A DNA stretch of 42,154 nucleotides from Pseudomonadota bacterium (lineage in GTDB: Bacteria; Pseudomonadota; Alphaproteobacteria; Sphingomonadales; Sphingomonadaceae). Both the position numbers and the translations under genes were made by a program. The DNA lies in NCBI GenBank assembly GCA_023417515.1, contig JAEZFL010000039.1, positions 1 through 42,154 of the forward strand, in the 5' to 3' direction. The notes under the pieces are model-generated. The model saw only the letters and a program-made list of their open reading frames with translations. It did no database searches and was not told where the DNA came from. Shown piece after piece: positions 15,290 through 24,430 of the stretch (the first letter of the stretch is position 1; every line of letters begins with the position of its first letter).

Positions 15290-15363
15290 TCATCCCAGCG
15301 AAAGCTGGGATCTCACTTCCTTCCGGAGCGACGGAAAGGAGATTCCAGCTTCCGCTGGAATGA
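15290..15363. repeat. Double-hairpin intergenic repeat, copy 1
   Basis: Two perfect hairpins face each other: tcccagc-gaaa-gctggga (15293-15310) and attccagc-ttcc-gctggaat (15342-15361). The outer ends tcatcccagcgaaagctggg and its partner arm on the right are also complementary to each other with few mismatches, so the whole unit is one large imperfect palindrome. It lies between hemJ and rho. It resembles copy 2 at 17821-17906 in ends and layout. It could end hemJ transcription. Confidence 0.8.
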
Positions 15364-15514
15364 CGAGGTGGGGCTTGCTTGACTCGGCTTTGGGCGGAGC
15401 ATAGGGCGGAATCGGTCGTTAAACCTGCCGTCCGTGCGGGGTTCCTTCGCCTCAACCCAATTCCACTTGCGTCCGCCGGCCATCGCCCGGACTCCGTTCC
15501 ACAAGAGTTTTTCT

Positions 15515-16771
<1,257 letters not shown>

Positions 16772-16775
16772 CGGA

Positions 16776-16796
16776 CGCGCGGGTCTAGCCCGCGCG
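16776..16796. terminator. Hairpin between convergent rho and dienelactone hydrolase
   Basis: A perfect 8-bp GC stem, cgcgcggg and cccgcgcg, with loop tctag lies in the 34-bp gap between the two stop codons. No T tract follows on either strand, so it may act as a weak bidirectional terminator. Confidence 0.5.
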
Positions 16797-16805
16797 CCTC
16801 GCAGA

Positions 16806-17504
16806 TCAGCCGACGTGCCGGGCGAAGAACTGCTCGGTGCGGGAATCCGCCAGCTGCGCCGCCTCCTCGCTTCGCCTCTTGCCCATCTCCGCCGCGAAGC
16901 CATGGTCCACGCCGGGATAGGAGTGGATCGTGACGTGGGGGTTGTCCTTGAGGCCCTCGGCAATCGCCTCCTGGGCGTCCTTGGAGACGAAATGGTCCTC
17001 CTCGGCGATGTGGAGAAGCAAGGGGTTGGCGATGGCGTTCTGCTCGCCCAGCAGGCCGTCGAGGCCGACTCCATAATAACCCACGCTCGCATTCGCGTCG
17101 GTGCGCGCCGCGGCCATGTAGGCGAGACGGCCGCCGAGGCAGTAGCCGACGAGGCCGACCTTGCCTCCGTCGGGCAGTCGTGAGCGAAGCGCGCGGATCG
17201 TCGCCTCGATGTCCTTGATCGCCAGATCCTGGTCGAGCTGCCCCATCAGCTGCAGCGCGCGCTGGAATTCCTCCGGTACGTCGGGGTCCAGCTCGACGCC
17301 CTTCGCGAACCGCCAGAACAGGTCGGGCGCCGCGGCGAGATAGCCGAGCCGAGCCCAGTGATCGACCTTTCGGCGGATGCCCGGATTGATCCCGAATATC
17401 TCCTGGATGACCAGGATCGCGCCGCGCGGATCGCCCTCCGGCTCGGCGACATAAGCGGGGAAGCTGCCGTCGCCGTCGAACGTCCCGATCTCAACCTGTG
17501 CCAT
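16806..17504 (-). CDS. Dienelactone hydrolase family protein
   Basis: An alpha/beta-hydrolase of the dienelactone hydrolase family (232 aa). The Cys-Asp-His triad is visible: C122 in GLVGYCLGGRLAY, D170 in HIAEEDHF and H201 in PGVDHGF. The canonical member opens dienelactone in chlorocatechol breakdown, but most chromosomal homologues have unknown substrates, and there are no aromatic-pathway neighbours. I chose ATG 17504, preceded by AAGGAGG; the frame is open further upstream to 17648 without family similarity and would overlap the DUF6489 gene. It is the only leftward gene between hemE and parB. Confidence 0.9.
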   Translation of the reverse strand: MAQVEIGTFDGDGSFPAYVAEPEGDPRGAILVIQEIFGINPGIRRKVDHWARLGYLAAAPDLFWRFAKGVELDPDVPEEFQRALQLMGQLDQDLAIKDIEATIRALRSRLPDGGKVGLVGYCLGGRLAYMAAARTDANASVGYYGVGLDGLLGEQNAIANPLLLHIAEEDHFVSKDAQEAIAEGLKDNPHVTIHSYPGVDHGFAAEMGKRRSEEAAQLADSRTEQFFARHVG

Positions 17505-17577
17505 CGCCGATCTCCTCCTTGCGGTCCTGGCCCCTATAGCCATAGGAATCGCGCTGCTCGCAACAGGAGGGCTCGCG

Positions 17578-17811
17578 ATGAAGGTGAGTGTCGACGTGGA
17601 TTGCACCCCGGAGGAGGCGCGCCGCTTCCTCGGCCTTCCCGATCTCACGCCGGTGCATGAGGCCTATGTCGAGCGGATGACCAGGATGGTCACCGAGGGC
17701 ACCTCGGCCGAGACGTTCGGCGAGATGATGAAGAATTGGGGGCCGATGAGCGAGGCCGGCCTGGCCATGTGGCGCCAGATGGCCGATCAGATGACCGGCA
17801 AGCGGGGTTAG
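17578..17811 (+). CDS. DUF6489 family small protein
   Basis: A 77-aa protein, MKVSVDVDCTPEEARRFLGL at the start, followed by a methionine-rich helical half (MTRMVTEGTSAETFGEMMKN). I place it in the DUF6489 group found in sphingomonads beside mnmE. The first 12 residues could form a beta strand and the remainder helices; there is no signal peptide or membrane segment. A gene for an ethanolamine- or polyhydroxyalkanoate-type helical protein is conceivable but not supported. An aacaggaggg sequence just upstream serves as ribosome binding site. It is divergent from the dienelactone hydrolase with 73 bp between starts. Confidence 0.75.
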   Translation: MKVSVDVDCTPEEARRFLGLPDLTPVHEAYVERMTRMVTEGTSAETFGEMMKNWGPMSEAGLAMWRQMADQMTGKRG

Positions 17812-17820
17812 GACCCATTG

Positions 17821-17906
17821 TCATCCCCGCGAAAGCGGGGATCCAGCTTCTTGCTTGTCCCCGGTGGTCGTTAAGGAAGCTGGATTCCCGCTTTCGCGGG
17901 AATGAC
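17821..17906. repeat. Double-hairpin intergenic repeat, copy 2 (MITE- or REP-like)
   Basis: Two 30-bp arms (17821-17850 and 17877-17906) are inverted copies with only two mismatches, separated by 26 bp. Each arm contains its own hairpin: ccccgc-gaaa-gcgggg in the left and cccgc-ttt-cgcggg-type in the right. The unit ends 9 bp before the mnmE ATG. Read through, it gives the IPAKAGIQ...FRGNDG peptide seen in many spurious proteobacterial predictions. Related in ends to copy 1 at 15290-15363. No transposase is nearby. Confidence 0.85.
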
Positions 17907-17915
17907 GGGAAGTGG

Positions 17916-19196
17916 ATGCCTGAAGCCGACACCATCTACGCCCTCTCCTCGGGGCAACCTCCTGCGGCGATCGCGATCGTTCGGATCAGCGGTCCTGATG
18001 CGCTCGCCGCGGCGGGCGCGCTGACGAGCGCCGCGCTCCAGCCGCGCCGGCCGCGCGTCGTCGCCTTGCGCTCGGGTGACGACCTTCTCGACAACGCTCT
18101 CGCCCTCTTCTTCCCCGCTCCCAACAGTGCGACCGGTGAGGACATCGTCGAGTTCCACCTCCACGGCGGTCGGGCAGTCGTGAATGCGGTTCTGGCCGCC
18201 CTTGCCCGGGACCCGCGCCAGCGCCCCGCCGAGCCTGGTGAGTTCACGCGCCGCGCCTTCGCCAACGGCCGCATGGACCTGGCCGAGGCTGAGGGCCTCG
18301 CCGACCTTCTCTCCGCGGAGACCGAGGCGCAGCGCCGCTCGGCGATTCTGCTCGCCGGAGGCGCGCTCAGCCGGGAAGTTGAGGGCTGGACGGACGAGCT
18401 GCTTCGTCTCGCGGCCGCGGTCGAGGCCCTGCTCGACTTTTCCGACGAAGGCGACGTCGACGAAGGCCTGCCGCGCCAGTGGTACGAGGATCTTCACCGT
18501 CTCGCCGGGGAACTCGAGCGGGCCCTGTGTCGGCCTTCGGCCGAGCGCCTGCGCGACGGCATTCGGGTCGTCTTCGCCGGGCCGCCCAATGCCGGCAAGT
18601 CGACCCTGTTCAACCGGCTGGTCGGGCGCGAAGCGGCGATCACCCATGAGGTCGCCGGGACGACTCGCGACCTGATCGAGGCGCCGGTCGCGATCGACGG
18701 CCTGCCCTTCCTGATGATCGACACGGCAGGCCTGAGGAGCGCCGTGGACGCGGTCGAGACGATCGGAGTCGACCGTGCCCGCAACGCGCTCGAGGCGGCC
18801 GACATGGTCCTCTGGCTGGGACCGCCAGCAGATTCGCCGCGCCGTCATGGCGTCATCCGGGTCCATTCCCGTGCCGACGTGGAAGCCATTGATTCTACAG
18901 CGGATTTCAATGTTTCAGGCAAAACGGGGGACGGCGTCGGCGGGCTCGTCGACGAAATGCTGCGCCGCGCCAGGGCGATGCTTCCCGCGATCGGCGAGGC
19001 GGCGCTCAACGGCCGCCATCGGCAGGCTCTTGAGGAAGCTCTGGATGCGCTGGGAGATGCGGACGTGACGGGTGACCTGCTGATCGTCGCCGAGAGCCTG
19101 CGGCGGGCTCGCGCGGCGCTCGACCGCATAACCGGCCGCGCCGGCGTCGAGGATATGCTCGACACGCTGTTCGGACGATTCTGCATCGGCAAATGA
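17916..19196 (+). CDS. mnmE: tRNA modification GTPase MnmE
   Basis: With MnmG it installs the 5-carboxymethylaminomethyl group on wobble uridine of several tRNAs. The 426-aa chain has the N-terminal tetrahydrofolate-binding domain (TIYALSSGQPPAAIAIVRIS start), the G domain with GPPNAGKST at 222-230 and DTAGLR, and the C-terminal CIGK, whose cysteine is essential. I chose ATG 17916, where the family start lies and gggaag precedes it; the open frame back to 17736 reads through the repeat element and is not coding. A parS site begins right after its TGA stop. Confidence 0.95.
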   Translation: MPEADTIYALSSGQPPAAIAIVRISGPDALAAAGALTSAALQPRRPRVVALRSGDDLLDNALALFFPAPNSATGEDIVEFHLHGGRAVVNAVLAALARDPRQRPAEPGEFTRRAFANGRMDLAEAEGLADLLSAETEAQRRSAILLAGGALSREVEGWTDELLRLAAAVEALLDFSDEGDVDEGLPRQWYEDLHRLAGELERALCRPSAERLRDGIRVVFAGPPNAGKSTLFNRLVGREAAITHEVAGTTRDLIEAPVAIDGLPFLMIDTAGLRSAVDAVETIGVDRARNALEAADMVLWLGPPADSPRRHGVIRVHSRADVEAIDSTADFNVSGKTGDGVGGLVDEMLRRARAMLPAIGEAALNGRHRQALEEALDALGDADVTGDLLIVAESLRRARAALDRITGRAGVEDMLDTLFGRFCIGK

Positions 19197-19212
19197 TGTT
19201 CCACGTGGAACA
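19197..19212. other. parS site 1
   Basis: TGTTCCACGTGGAACA, a perfect 16-bp palindrome that matches the conserved ParB-binding site TGTTNCACGTGNAACA. It starts at the base after the mnmE stop codon, in the mnmE-mnmG gap, about 5.4 kb from the proposed origin. Confidence 0.95.
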
Positions 19213-19262
19213 GGGTCCGCGAGGCTCGCAATAAAAGGGCGGCCGCCTTATGTGGGCGCGCA

Positions 19263-21107
19263 ATGCGGACGAGCTATGACATCATCGTTGTTGGGGGCGG
19301 TCACGCCGGGACCGAGGCCGCCGCGGCCGCCGCGCGCATGGGCGCGTCGACGGCTTTGATCAGCTTCTCGCGCGAGCAGATCGGTGTGATGTCGTGCAAC
19401 CCGGCGATGGGCGGGCTCGGCAAGGGTCACCTGGTCCGCGAGGTCGACGCGTTCGACGGCCTCATCGCGCGCGCGTCCGATGCCGCCGCGATCCACTATC
19501 GCATGCTCAATTCGAGCAAGGGCGCGGCGGTTCGCGGCCCCCGCATCCAGGCCGACCGCAAGCTCTACAAGCGTGCTATCCAGGACATGCTGGCGCGATT
19601 GGCTGGTCTGGAAGTGGTCGAGGGTGAAGCGGCGTCGCTGATCCTGGCGGGCCGGAAGGTGGAGGGCGTTCGGCTCGCCGACGGACGGGAGCTCAGCGCC
19701 AAGGCAGTCATTCTCGCCACCGGGACCTTCCTTGGCGGAAAGCTCTATTTCGGGCTCGACAACCGCGGCGGCGGCCGGGTCGGCGAGCGGCCGGCGACCG
19801 CCATGGCCCATCAGCTGCGCGCGATGGATTTGCCGATCGCGCGCCTCAAGACCGGAACGCCGCCGCGCCTCGATGGCCGCACCATCGACTGGGCGGCGCT
19901 CGAGCGGCAGGAGTCGGACGAAAGCGACTGGACCATGTCGCCGATGACCGAAGGCCGCAGGAACCCGCAGCTCTTCTGCGCGATCACCCGGACCAATGAG
20001 CGAACCCACCAGATCGTGCGCGACTCGTTCGACCGCTCGCCGCTCTTTTCCGGAGACATCGAGGGGGTCGGTCCCCGTTATTGCCCGTCGATCGAGGACA
20101 AGGTGCGCCGCTTCGGCGACCGCGATGGCCATCAGGTCTTCCTCGAGCCCGAGGGTCTCGACGACACGCTCGTCTATCCCAACGGCATCTCGACCTCCCT
20201 CCCCGAAGATGCCCAGCTGGCGATGGCGCGGACGATGGCGGGGCTGGAGCAGGTCCGAATCGCCCAGCCCGGTTATGCGGTCGAATATGACCATGTCGAC
20301 CCGCGCATCCTCGAGCCGACGCTCGGCGTCCGCGACGTCGAGGGCGTCTATCTCGCCGGCCAGATCAACGGCACCACCGGTTACGAGGAGGCCGCGGCGC
20401 AAGGTCTGGTCGCTGGGCTCAACGCCGCCGCCTGGGCCAAGGGCGGCAGCCCAATCCTGTTCGACCGCACCACGTCCTACATCGGAGTCATGGTCGACGA
20501 CCTCGTGCTCCAAGGGGTGACCGAGCCTTATCGGATGCTCACCGCCCGTGCCGAATACCGGTTGCGGCTGCGCGCCGACAATTCGGAGGCGCGCCTGTCA
20601 CCCTTCGCTGAGGCGGCCGGATGCCTGTCCCGGGAGCGACGGGATCATCTTGCCCGCGACGCCCGGGAACGTGAACGGATCGGGTCGCTCCTGGCCCGTC
20701 GCGTGCGCGCGGGCGAGCTGGATGCCGGCCTCCGTGACGACGGCGTGAAGCGGTCCCTCGCGGAATGGCTGCGTTTCCCCAATGTCGACGGCGATGTGCT
20801 GAAGCGCGCCGAACCCAGCCTTGCCACGGCGACCTCACGCCTCCTGGAAGAAGTCATTCAGGACCATCGCTACGCGCCATATCTCGAGCGGCAGGAGTCC
20901 GAAGTGGCGCGGCTGCGCAGCGACGAGGCCGTCGCCATTCCGCCGACGTTCGACTTTACCGCCGTTCCCGGCCTGTCCCTGGAGATGGTGGAGCGCCTGT
21001 CGACAGCGCGCCCGTCAACGCTCGGTGCCGTGTCCCGGGTGCGCAGCATCACCCCGGCCGCGGTTGCCGCGATCCTGGTCCACCTTCGCGGACGAAAAGC
21101 GGCATGA
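19263..21107 (+). CDS. mnmG: tRNA uridine-5-carboxymethylaminomethyl modification enzyme MnmG
   Basis: FAD-dependent partner of MnmE (614 aa). The N-terminal dinucleotide-binding motif VVGGGHAGTEAA, the conserved SCNPAMGGLGKGHLVREVDA stretch, RGPRIQADRKLY and the second FAD segment GVYLAGQINGTTGYEEAAAQG are all present. The length is typical. The neighbouring order mnmE-mnmG-rsmG-parA-parB is a widely conserved origin-proximal block. The stop codon overlaps the rsmG ATG by 4 bp. Confidence 0.96.
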   Translation: MRTSYDIIVVGGGHAGTEAAAAAARMGASTALISFSREQIGVMSCNPAMGGLGKGHLVREVDAFDGLIARASDAAAIHYRMLNSSKGAAVRGPRIQADRKLYKRAIQDMLARLAGLEVVEGEAASLILAGRKVEGVRLADGRELSAKAVILATGTFLGGKLYFGLDNRGGGRVGERPATAMAHQLRAMDLPIARLKTGTPPRLDGRTIDWAALERQESDESDWTMSPMTEGRRNPQLFCAITRTNERTHQIVRDSFDRSPLFSGDIEGVGPRYCPSIEDKVRRFGDRDGHQVFLEPEGLDDTLVYPNGISTSLPEDAQLAMARTMAGLEQVRIAQPGYAVEYDHVDPRILEPTLGVRDVEGVYLAGQINGTTGYEEAAAQGLVAGLNAAAWAKGGSPILFDRTTSYIGVMVDDLVLQGVTEPYRMLTARAEYRLRLRADNSEARLSPFAEAAGCLSRERRDHLARDARERERIGSLLARRVRAGELDAGLRDDGVKRSLAEWLRFPNVDGDVLKRAEPSLATATSRLLEEVIQDHRYAPYLERQESEVARLRSDEAVAIPPTFDFTAVPGLSLEMVERLSTARPSTLGAVSRVRSITPAAVAAILVHLRGRKAA

Positions 21108-21742
21108 CGGAGGGGGAGGCGAAGGCCTGGCTGGCGACGTCGTTCGATGTTCCACGTGAAACAATGGGGCGCCTCGACGCTTTCGCGGCGCTCCTCCGTT
21201 CGGAAAATGAACGGCAGAATCTTGTTTCACGTGGAACATTGGCGAGCCTGTGGGAACGCCACTTTGTCGACTCCGCGCAGCTCCTTCGCTTTGCCCCCTC
21301 CCCTGATGCAGCCTGGCTCGATCTCGGCACCGGGGCTGGCTTCCCCGGCCTGATCATCGCGGCGCTCCATCAGGGGCCCGTGACGATGATCGAATCGCGA
21401 AAGCTGCGCGTCGATTTCCTCAATCGCGCGGCGGGCGTGCTCGGCGTGGCGGGCCGCGCGGCCATCCTGCTCGACCGGGTCGAGCGCGTGCCGACCGCGA
21501 AATTCGACGTGATCAGCGCGCGCGCGTTCGCGCCGATGCCCGAGCTTCTCGAAGTTGCGCACCGCTTCTCCACAGAAAAGACACGCTGGATTCTCCCGAA
21601 GGGACGCAGCGCGCAGTCGGAACTGGAAGCCGCCGGATCTTCGTGGCAGGGTTCGTTCCGTCTGGAGCCGAGCCTCACGGATGCTGAGTCCGGCATTATC
21701 ATCGCGGACGCCGTGCGTCCCCGGGGCAGGAAGAGAGCATGA
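21104..21742 (+). CDS. rsmG: 16S rRNA (guanine-N7) methyltransferase RsmG
   Basis: SAM-dependent enzyme (212 aa, also known as GidB) that methylates the N7 of G527 in 16S rRNA; loss gives low-level streptomycin resistance in other bacteria. The SAM loop LDLGTGAGFPG lies at 72-82. I chose ATG 21104, which overlaps the mnmG stop by 4 bp and matches the family start; the frame is open further upstream inside mnmG. Two parS sites are embedded in the coding sequence and encode residues 15-20 (DVPRET) and 40-45 (LVSRGT), so this gene doubles as the centromere. Confidence 0.95.
   Translation: MTEGEAKAWLATSFDVPRETMGRLDAFAALLRSENERQNLVSRGTLASLWERHFVDSAQLLRFAPSPDAAWLDLGTGAGFPGLIIAALHQGPVTMIESRKLRVDFLNRAAGVLGVAGRAAILLDRVERVPTAKFDVISARAFAPMPELLEVAHRFSTEKTRWILPKGRSAQSELEAAGSSWQGSFRLEPSLTDAESGIIIADAVRPRGRKRA
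21148..21163 (+). other. parS site 2 (inside rsmG)
   Basis: TGTTCCACGTGAAACA, an exact match to the classical bacterial parS sequence. It lies in codons 15-20 of rsmG, 7.4 kb from the proposed origin. Confidence 0.96.
21223..21238 (-). other. parS site 3 (inside rsmG)
   Basis: TGTTTCACGTGGAACA, the exact reverse complement of site 2, in codons 40-45 of rsmG. Site 3 starts 75 bp after site 2, so the two form an inverted pair. Confidence 0.96.
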
Positions 21743-22521
21743 TCCGGATCGCAATCGCGAATCAGAAAGGCGGAGTCGGCAAGACCACCACCGCGATCAA
21801 CCTCGGCACCGCATTGGCCGCGACCGGCGACCGCGTGCTGGTCGTCGACCTCGACCCGCAGGGCAATGCCTCGACCGGCCTTGGAATCACCCAGGCGCAG
21901 CGCACGCGGTCGAGCTATGACCTCCTCACCGGGCAGGCGCGGCTCGACGAGACCGTCATTCCGACCCGGGTGCCCCGGCTCGACATCGTGCCGGCAACGG
22001 TCGACCTGTCCGGCGCCGAGATCGAGTTGGTCGAATATGAGGAGCGCACGCATCGCCTCGATCAGGCCCTGTCCGGCGAGGAAAGCCGGTGGGACGTCTG
22101 CCTGATCGACTGTCCCCCTTCCCTCGGCCTGCTGACGATCAACGCGCTGGTGGCCGCCAATTCGATCCTGGTGCCGCTTCAGGCGGAGTTCTTCGCTCTG
22201 GAAGGCCTCAGCCAGCTTCTTCAGACGGTCGAGCGGGTCCGCGCCCGCTTCAATCCCGAGCTGTCGATCCTCGGCGTCGCGCTGACCATGTACGACCGGC
22301 GCAACAACCTGTCCTCGCAGGTCGCCGATGACGTGCGCGCGGTCCTCGGCAAGGTCGTGTTCGACACCGTGGTGCCGCGCAACGTGCGGCTGAGCGAGGC
22401 GCCGAGCCACGGCATCCCGGCGCTCATCTACGACCAGCGTTGCTCCGGATCGGCGGCCTATATGGACCTGGCCCGGGAGCTGCTCGCGCGAATGCCGCAG
22501 CGGACCAGGGAAGCGGCATGA
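21739..22521 (+). CDS. parA: Chromosome partitioning ATPase ParA (Soj)
   Basis: A 260-aa deviant-Walker ATPase that, with ParB bound to parS, moves the replicated origin. The deviant Walker A box KGGVGKTTT lies at 10-18, with the signature lysine at 10 and the P-loop lysine at 15; the LVVDLDPQGNAS and VCLIDCPPSLG segments are the Walker A' and B regions. There is no N-terminal DNA-binding extension, so it belongs to the chromosomal small-ParA class. The start overlaps the rsmG stop by 4 bp and the gene overlaps parB by 4 bp. Confidence 0.96.
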   Translation: MIRIAIANQKGGVGKTTTAINLGTALAATGDRVLVVDLDPQGNASTGLGITQAQRTRSSYDLLTGQARLDETVIPTRVPRLDIVPATVDLSGAEIELVEYEERTHRLDQALSGEESRWDVCLIDCPPSLGLLTINALVAANSILVPLQAEFFALEGLSQLLQTVERVRARFNPELSILGVALTMYDRRNNLSSQVADDVRAVLGKVVFDTVVPRNVRLSEAPSHGIPALIYDQRCSGSAAYMDLARELLARMPQRTREAA

Positions 22522-23393
22522 GCGATGCGCCCCGCAAGCGCCCGCAGAGCCTCGGCCGCGGGCTCTCCTCTCTCCTGGGCGACATCGCCGGCGAAGCTCC
22601 CGTCAGCGGCTCGACCCGCGGCTCGGTCCAGCTGCTCCCCGTCGCGAGCATCGAGCCGCACCCCGGCCAGCCGCGCCGCCATTTCGACGAGACCGCGCTC
22701 GCCGAGCTCGCCGAATCGATCCAGGTGCGCGGAGTCGTCCAGCCGATCGTGGTTCGCCCGCACGGCCATCGCTTCCAGATCGTCGCCGGCGAACGCCGCT
22801 GGCGCGCGGCGCAGAAGGCGCGGCTTCACGAGATCCCCGCCATCGTCCGCGAGTTCAGCGACGAGGAGACGCTCGAGGTCGCGCTGATCGAGAATATCCA
22901 GCGCGCCGACCTCAACGCGATCGAGGAAGCGCAAGCCTATCAGCGGCTCATGGCGGATTACGGCCATACCCAGGAGGAGCTCGGCAAGCTCGTCCACAAG
23001 TCACGCAGCCATGTGGCTAACCTGTTGAGATTGCTTGATCTTCCTGGCGAGGTTCAGGCGATGGTGCTGGACGGCCGGCTCACCATGGGCCATGCCCGGG
23101 CGATCGCCGGCGCTCCGGATCCCGCCGCGCTCGCCGAAGAGGTGGTGCGTCGCGGCCTGTCGGTCCGCGAAACCGAGAAGCTGGCGCAGGCGAGCAAGCC
23201 CAGGACCCGCAAGGCCTCGGCAGCGGCGCCGATCGACGCGGACATCGCGGCGCTCGAGCGTCAGTTGAGCGAATTGCTGGGCGTTGGCGTCACCGTTCGC
23301 CACGCCGGCAGCGGCGGCACCTTGGCGCTGCAATATTCGAATCTCGACCAACTCGACATGCTGTGCCAGCGCCTCACCGGCGGCGAGATCTAA
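22518..23393 (+). CDS. parB: Chromosome partitioning protein ParB (Spo0J)
   Basis: A CTP-dependent DNA clamp (291 aa) that loads at parS and spreads. The N-terminal region has the ParA-interaction peptide (RGLSSLLGD, 14-22), the CTPase domain shows the GERRWRA box at 91-97, a helix-turn-helix follows (TQEELGKLVHKSRSHVANLLRL), and the C-terminal dimerisation domain ends the chain. I chose ATG 22518 overlapping the parA stop; the frame is open 78 bp upstream inside parA. The gene is convergent with holA, 14 bp between stop codons. Confidence 0.96.
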   Translation: MSDAPRKRPQSLGRGLSSLLGDIAGEAPVSGSTRGSVQLLPVASIEPHPGQPRRHFDETALAELAESIQVRGVVQPIVVRPHGHRFQIVAGERRWRAAQKARLHEIPAIVREFSDEETLEVALIENIQRADLNAIEEAQAYQRLMADYGHTQEELGKLVHKSRSHVANLLRLLDLPGEVQAMVLDGRLTMGHARAIAGAPDPAALAEEVVRRGLSVRETEKLAQASKPRTRKASAAAPIDADIAALERQLSELLGVGVTVRHAGSGGTLALQYSNLDQLDMLCQRLTGGEI

Positions 23394-23407
23394 CCGGGCC
23401 TGCGGGC

Positions 23408-24430
23408 CTAGGACCGGCGGCCGGCCAGGCGGGCGATCTCCAGCAATTCCGCGTCGGCCGACACGGGGCCCAGCGCGCCCGGCCGCTTGAGCGCCCGTTC
23501 GGCCTCGCTCAGGCGATGGACGCAGCGTGCCAGCCGATCTGCGGGCCAATTGCGCAATTGCCTTTCGACCCAGTCTTTCTCTTTCCAGAACAAGGCCTTG
23601 CCTTGAGCCGCGATGACCGAGGACGGGCTCTCGCCTTGCTCCACCCGTGCCCGCATGCGCGCCAGAAGCAGCGCCCGCCGAAGGGCCGCGCGCAGCAGCG
23701 CGATTCCCTCCGCCCCTTCGGCGTGGAGCCGCTGAAGCTCGGCCTGGGCGCCCTTGGGGTCACCGTCGAACACGCGGGTGACCAGCTGGCCCGGATCGCC
23801 CTCCTCCCGCGCCGCGCCGACCGCGTCGATGACGTCATGGTCGAGCGGCGTCGCCTTGCCGGGGTCGCCGTCGAGATAGGCCGCGAACTTCGCCATTTCC
23901 TGTTCGACCAGAGCGCGATTGCCGCCGGCGGCCTCGGCGATTCGCTGGGCGACGTCGGGGCGGGTCTGGAGGCCGAAGTTCCGGGCGATGTCGCTGACCA
24001 TCCGGTCCCAGTCGCGCGCATCGGGCAGGTAGCTCGCAAAGGCGATCGCCACGGGGCTTGCGACCACCAGCTTGAGCAGCGACGACGATGGCTTGAGGTT
24101 GCCGGCGACCAGCGCCACTGGGTTCCCCGCGGCAGGCGCCGACAGCAAGGCCGACACCGCCTCGGTGCTCTCCTCGCCTGCCGGGTCGACGAGAACATAG
24201 CGCGCGCCTCCGAACATCGAGATCGACGCCGCCTCGTCAGCGAGCCGCGCGGGGTCCGATTTCAGCTCGGAGCCGGCGACGTCGACACGTTCGGCGTCCG
24301 CGCCGGCTGCGGCGGCCAGCCGCCGAACAAGTGCTCGGCTTCCCGCGTCGTCGGGGCCGTGAAACAGGAACAAGCGGACGTTGGCGGGGGCGGCGAGCGC
24401 CTTGTCGAGCTGCGGCCTGGTCGCCTTCAC
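23408..24430 (-). CDS. holA: DNA polymerase III delta subunit
   Basis: The clamp-loader wrench subunit (340 aa) that opens the beta sliding clamp. It shows the family layout: an N-terminal AAA-like domain (VRLFLFHGPDDAGSRALVRRLA) without a functional Walker A box, as usual for delta, and a C-terminal collar domain with VEQGESPSSVIAAQGKALFWKEKD. Length is typical. It overlaps lptE by 4 bp; the leuS-lptE-holA order is a conserved proteobacterial arrangement and points to one transcript. Confidence 0.92.
   Translation of the reverse strand: MKATRPQLDKALAAPANVRLFLFHGPDDAGSRALVRRLAAAAGADAERVDVAGSELKSDPARLADEAASISMFGGARYVLVDPAGEESTEAVSALLSAPAAGNPVALVAGNLKPSSSLLKLVVASPVAIAFASYLPDARDWDRMVSDIARNFGLQTRPDVAQRIAEAAGGNRALVEQEMAKFAAYLDGDPGKATPLDHDVIDAVGAAREEGDPGQLVTRVFDGDPKGAQAELQRLHAEGAEGIALLRAALRRALLLARMRARVEQGESPSSVIAAQGKALFWKEKDWVERQLRNWPADRLARCVHRLSEAERALKRPGALGPVSADAELLEIARLAGRRS

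Noticed and set aside
17736..17915. N-terminal extension of MnmE
   Set aside because: The extra 60 codons read through the DUF6489 3' end and the repeat element (the IPAKAGIQ...FRGNDG artefact); the MnmE family starts at 17916.
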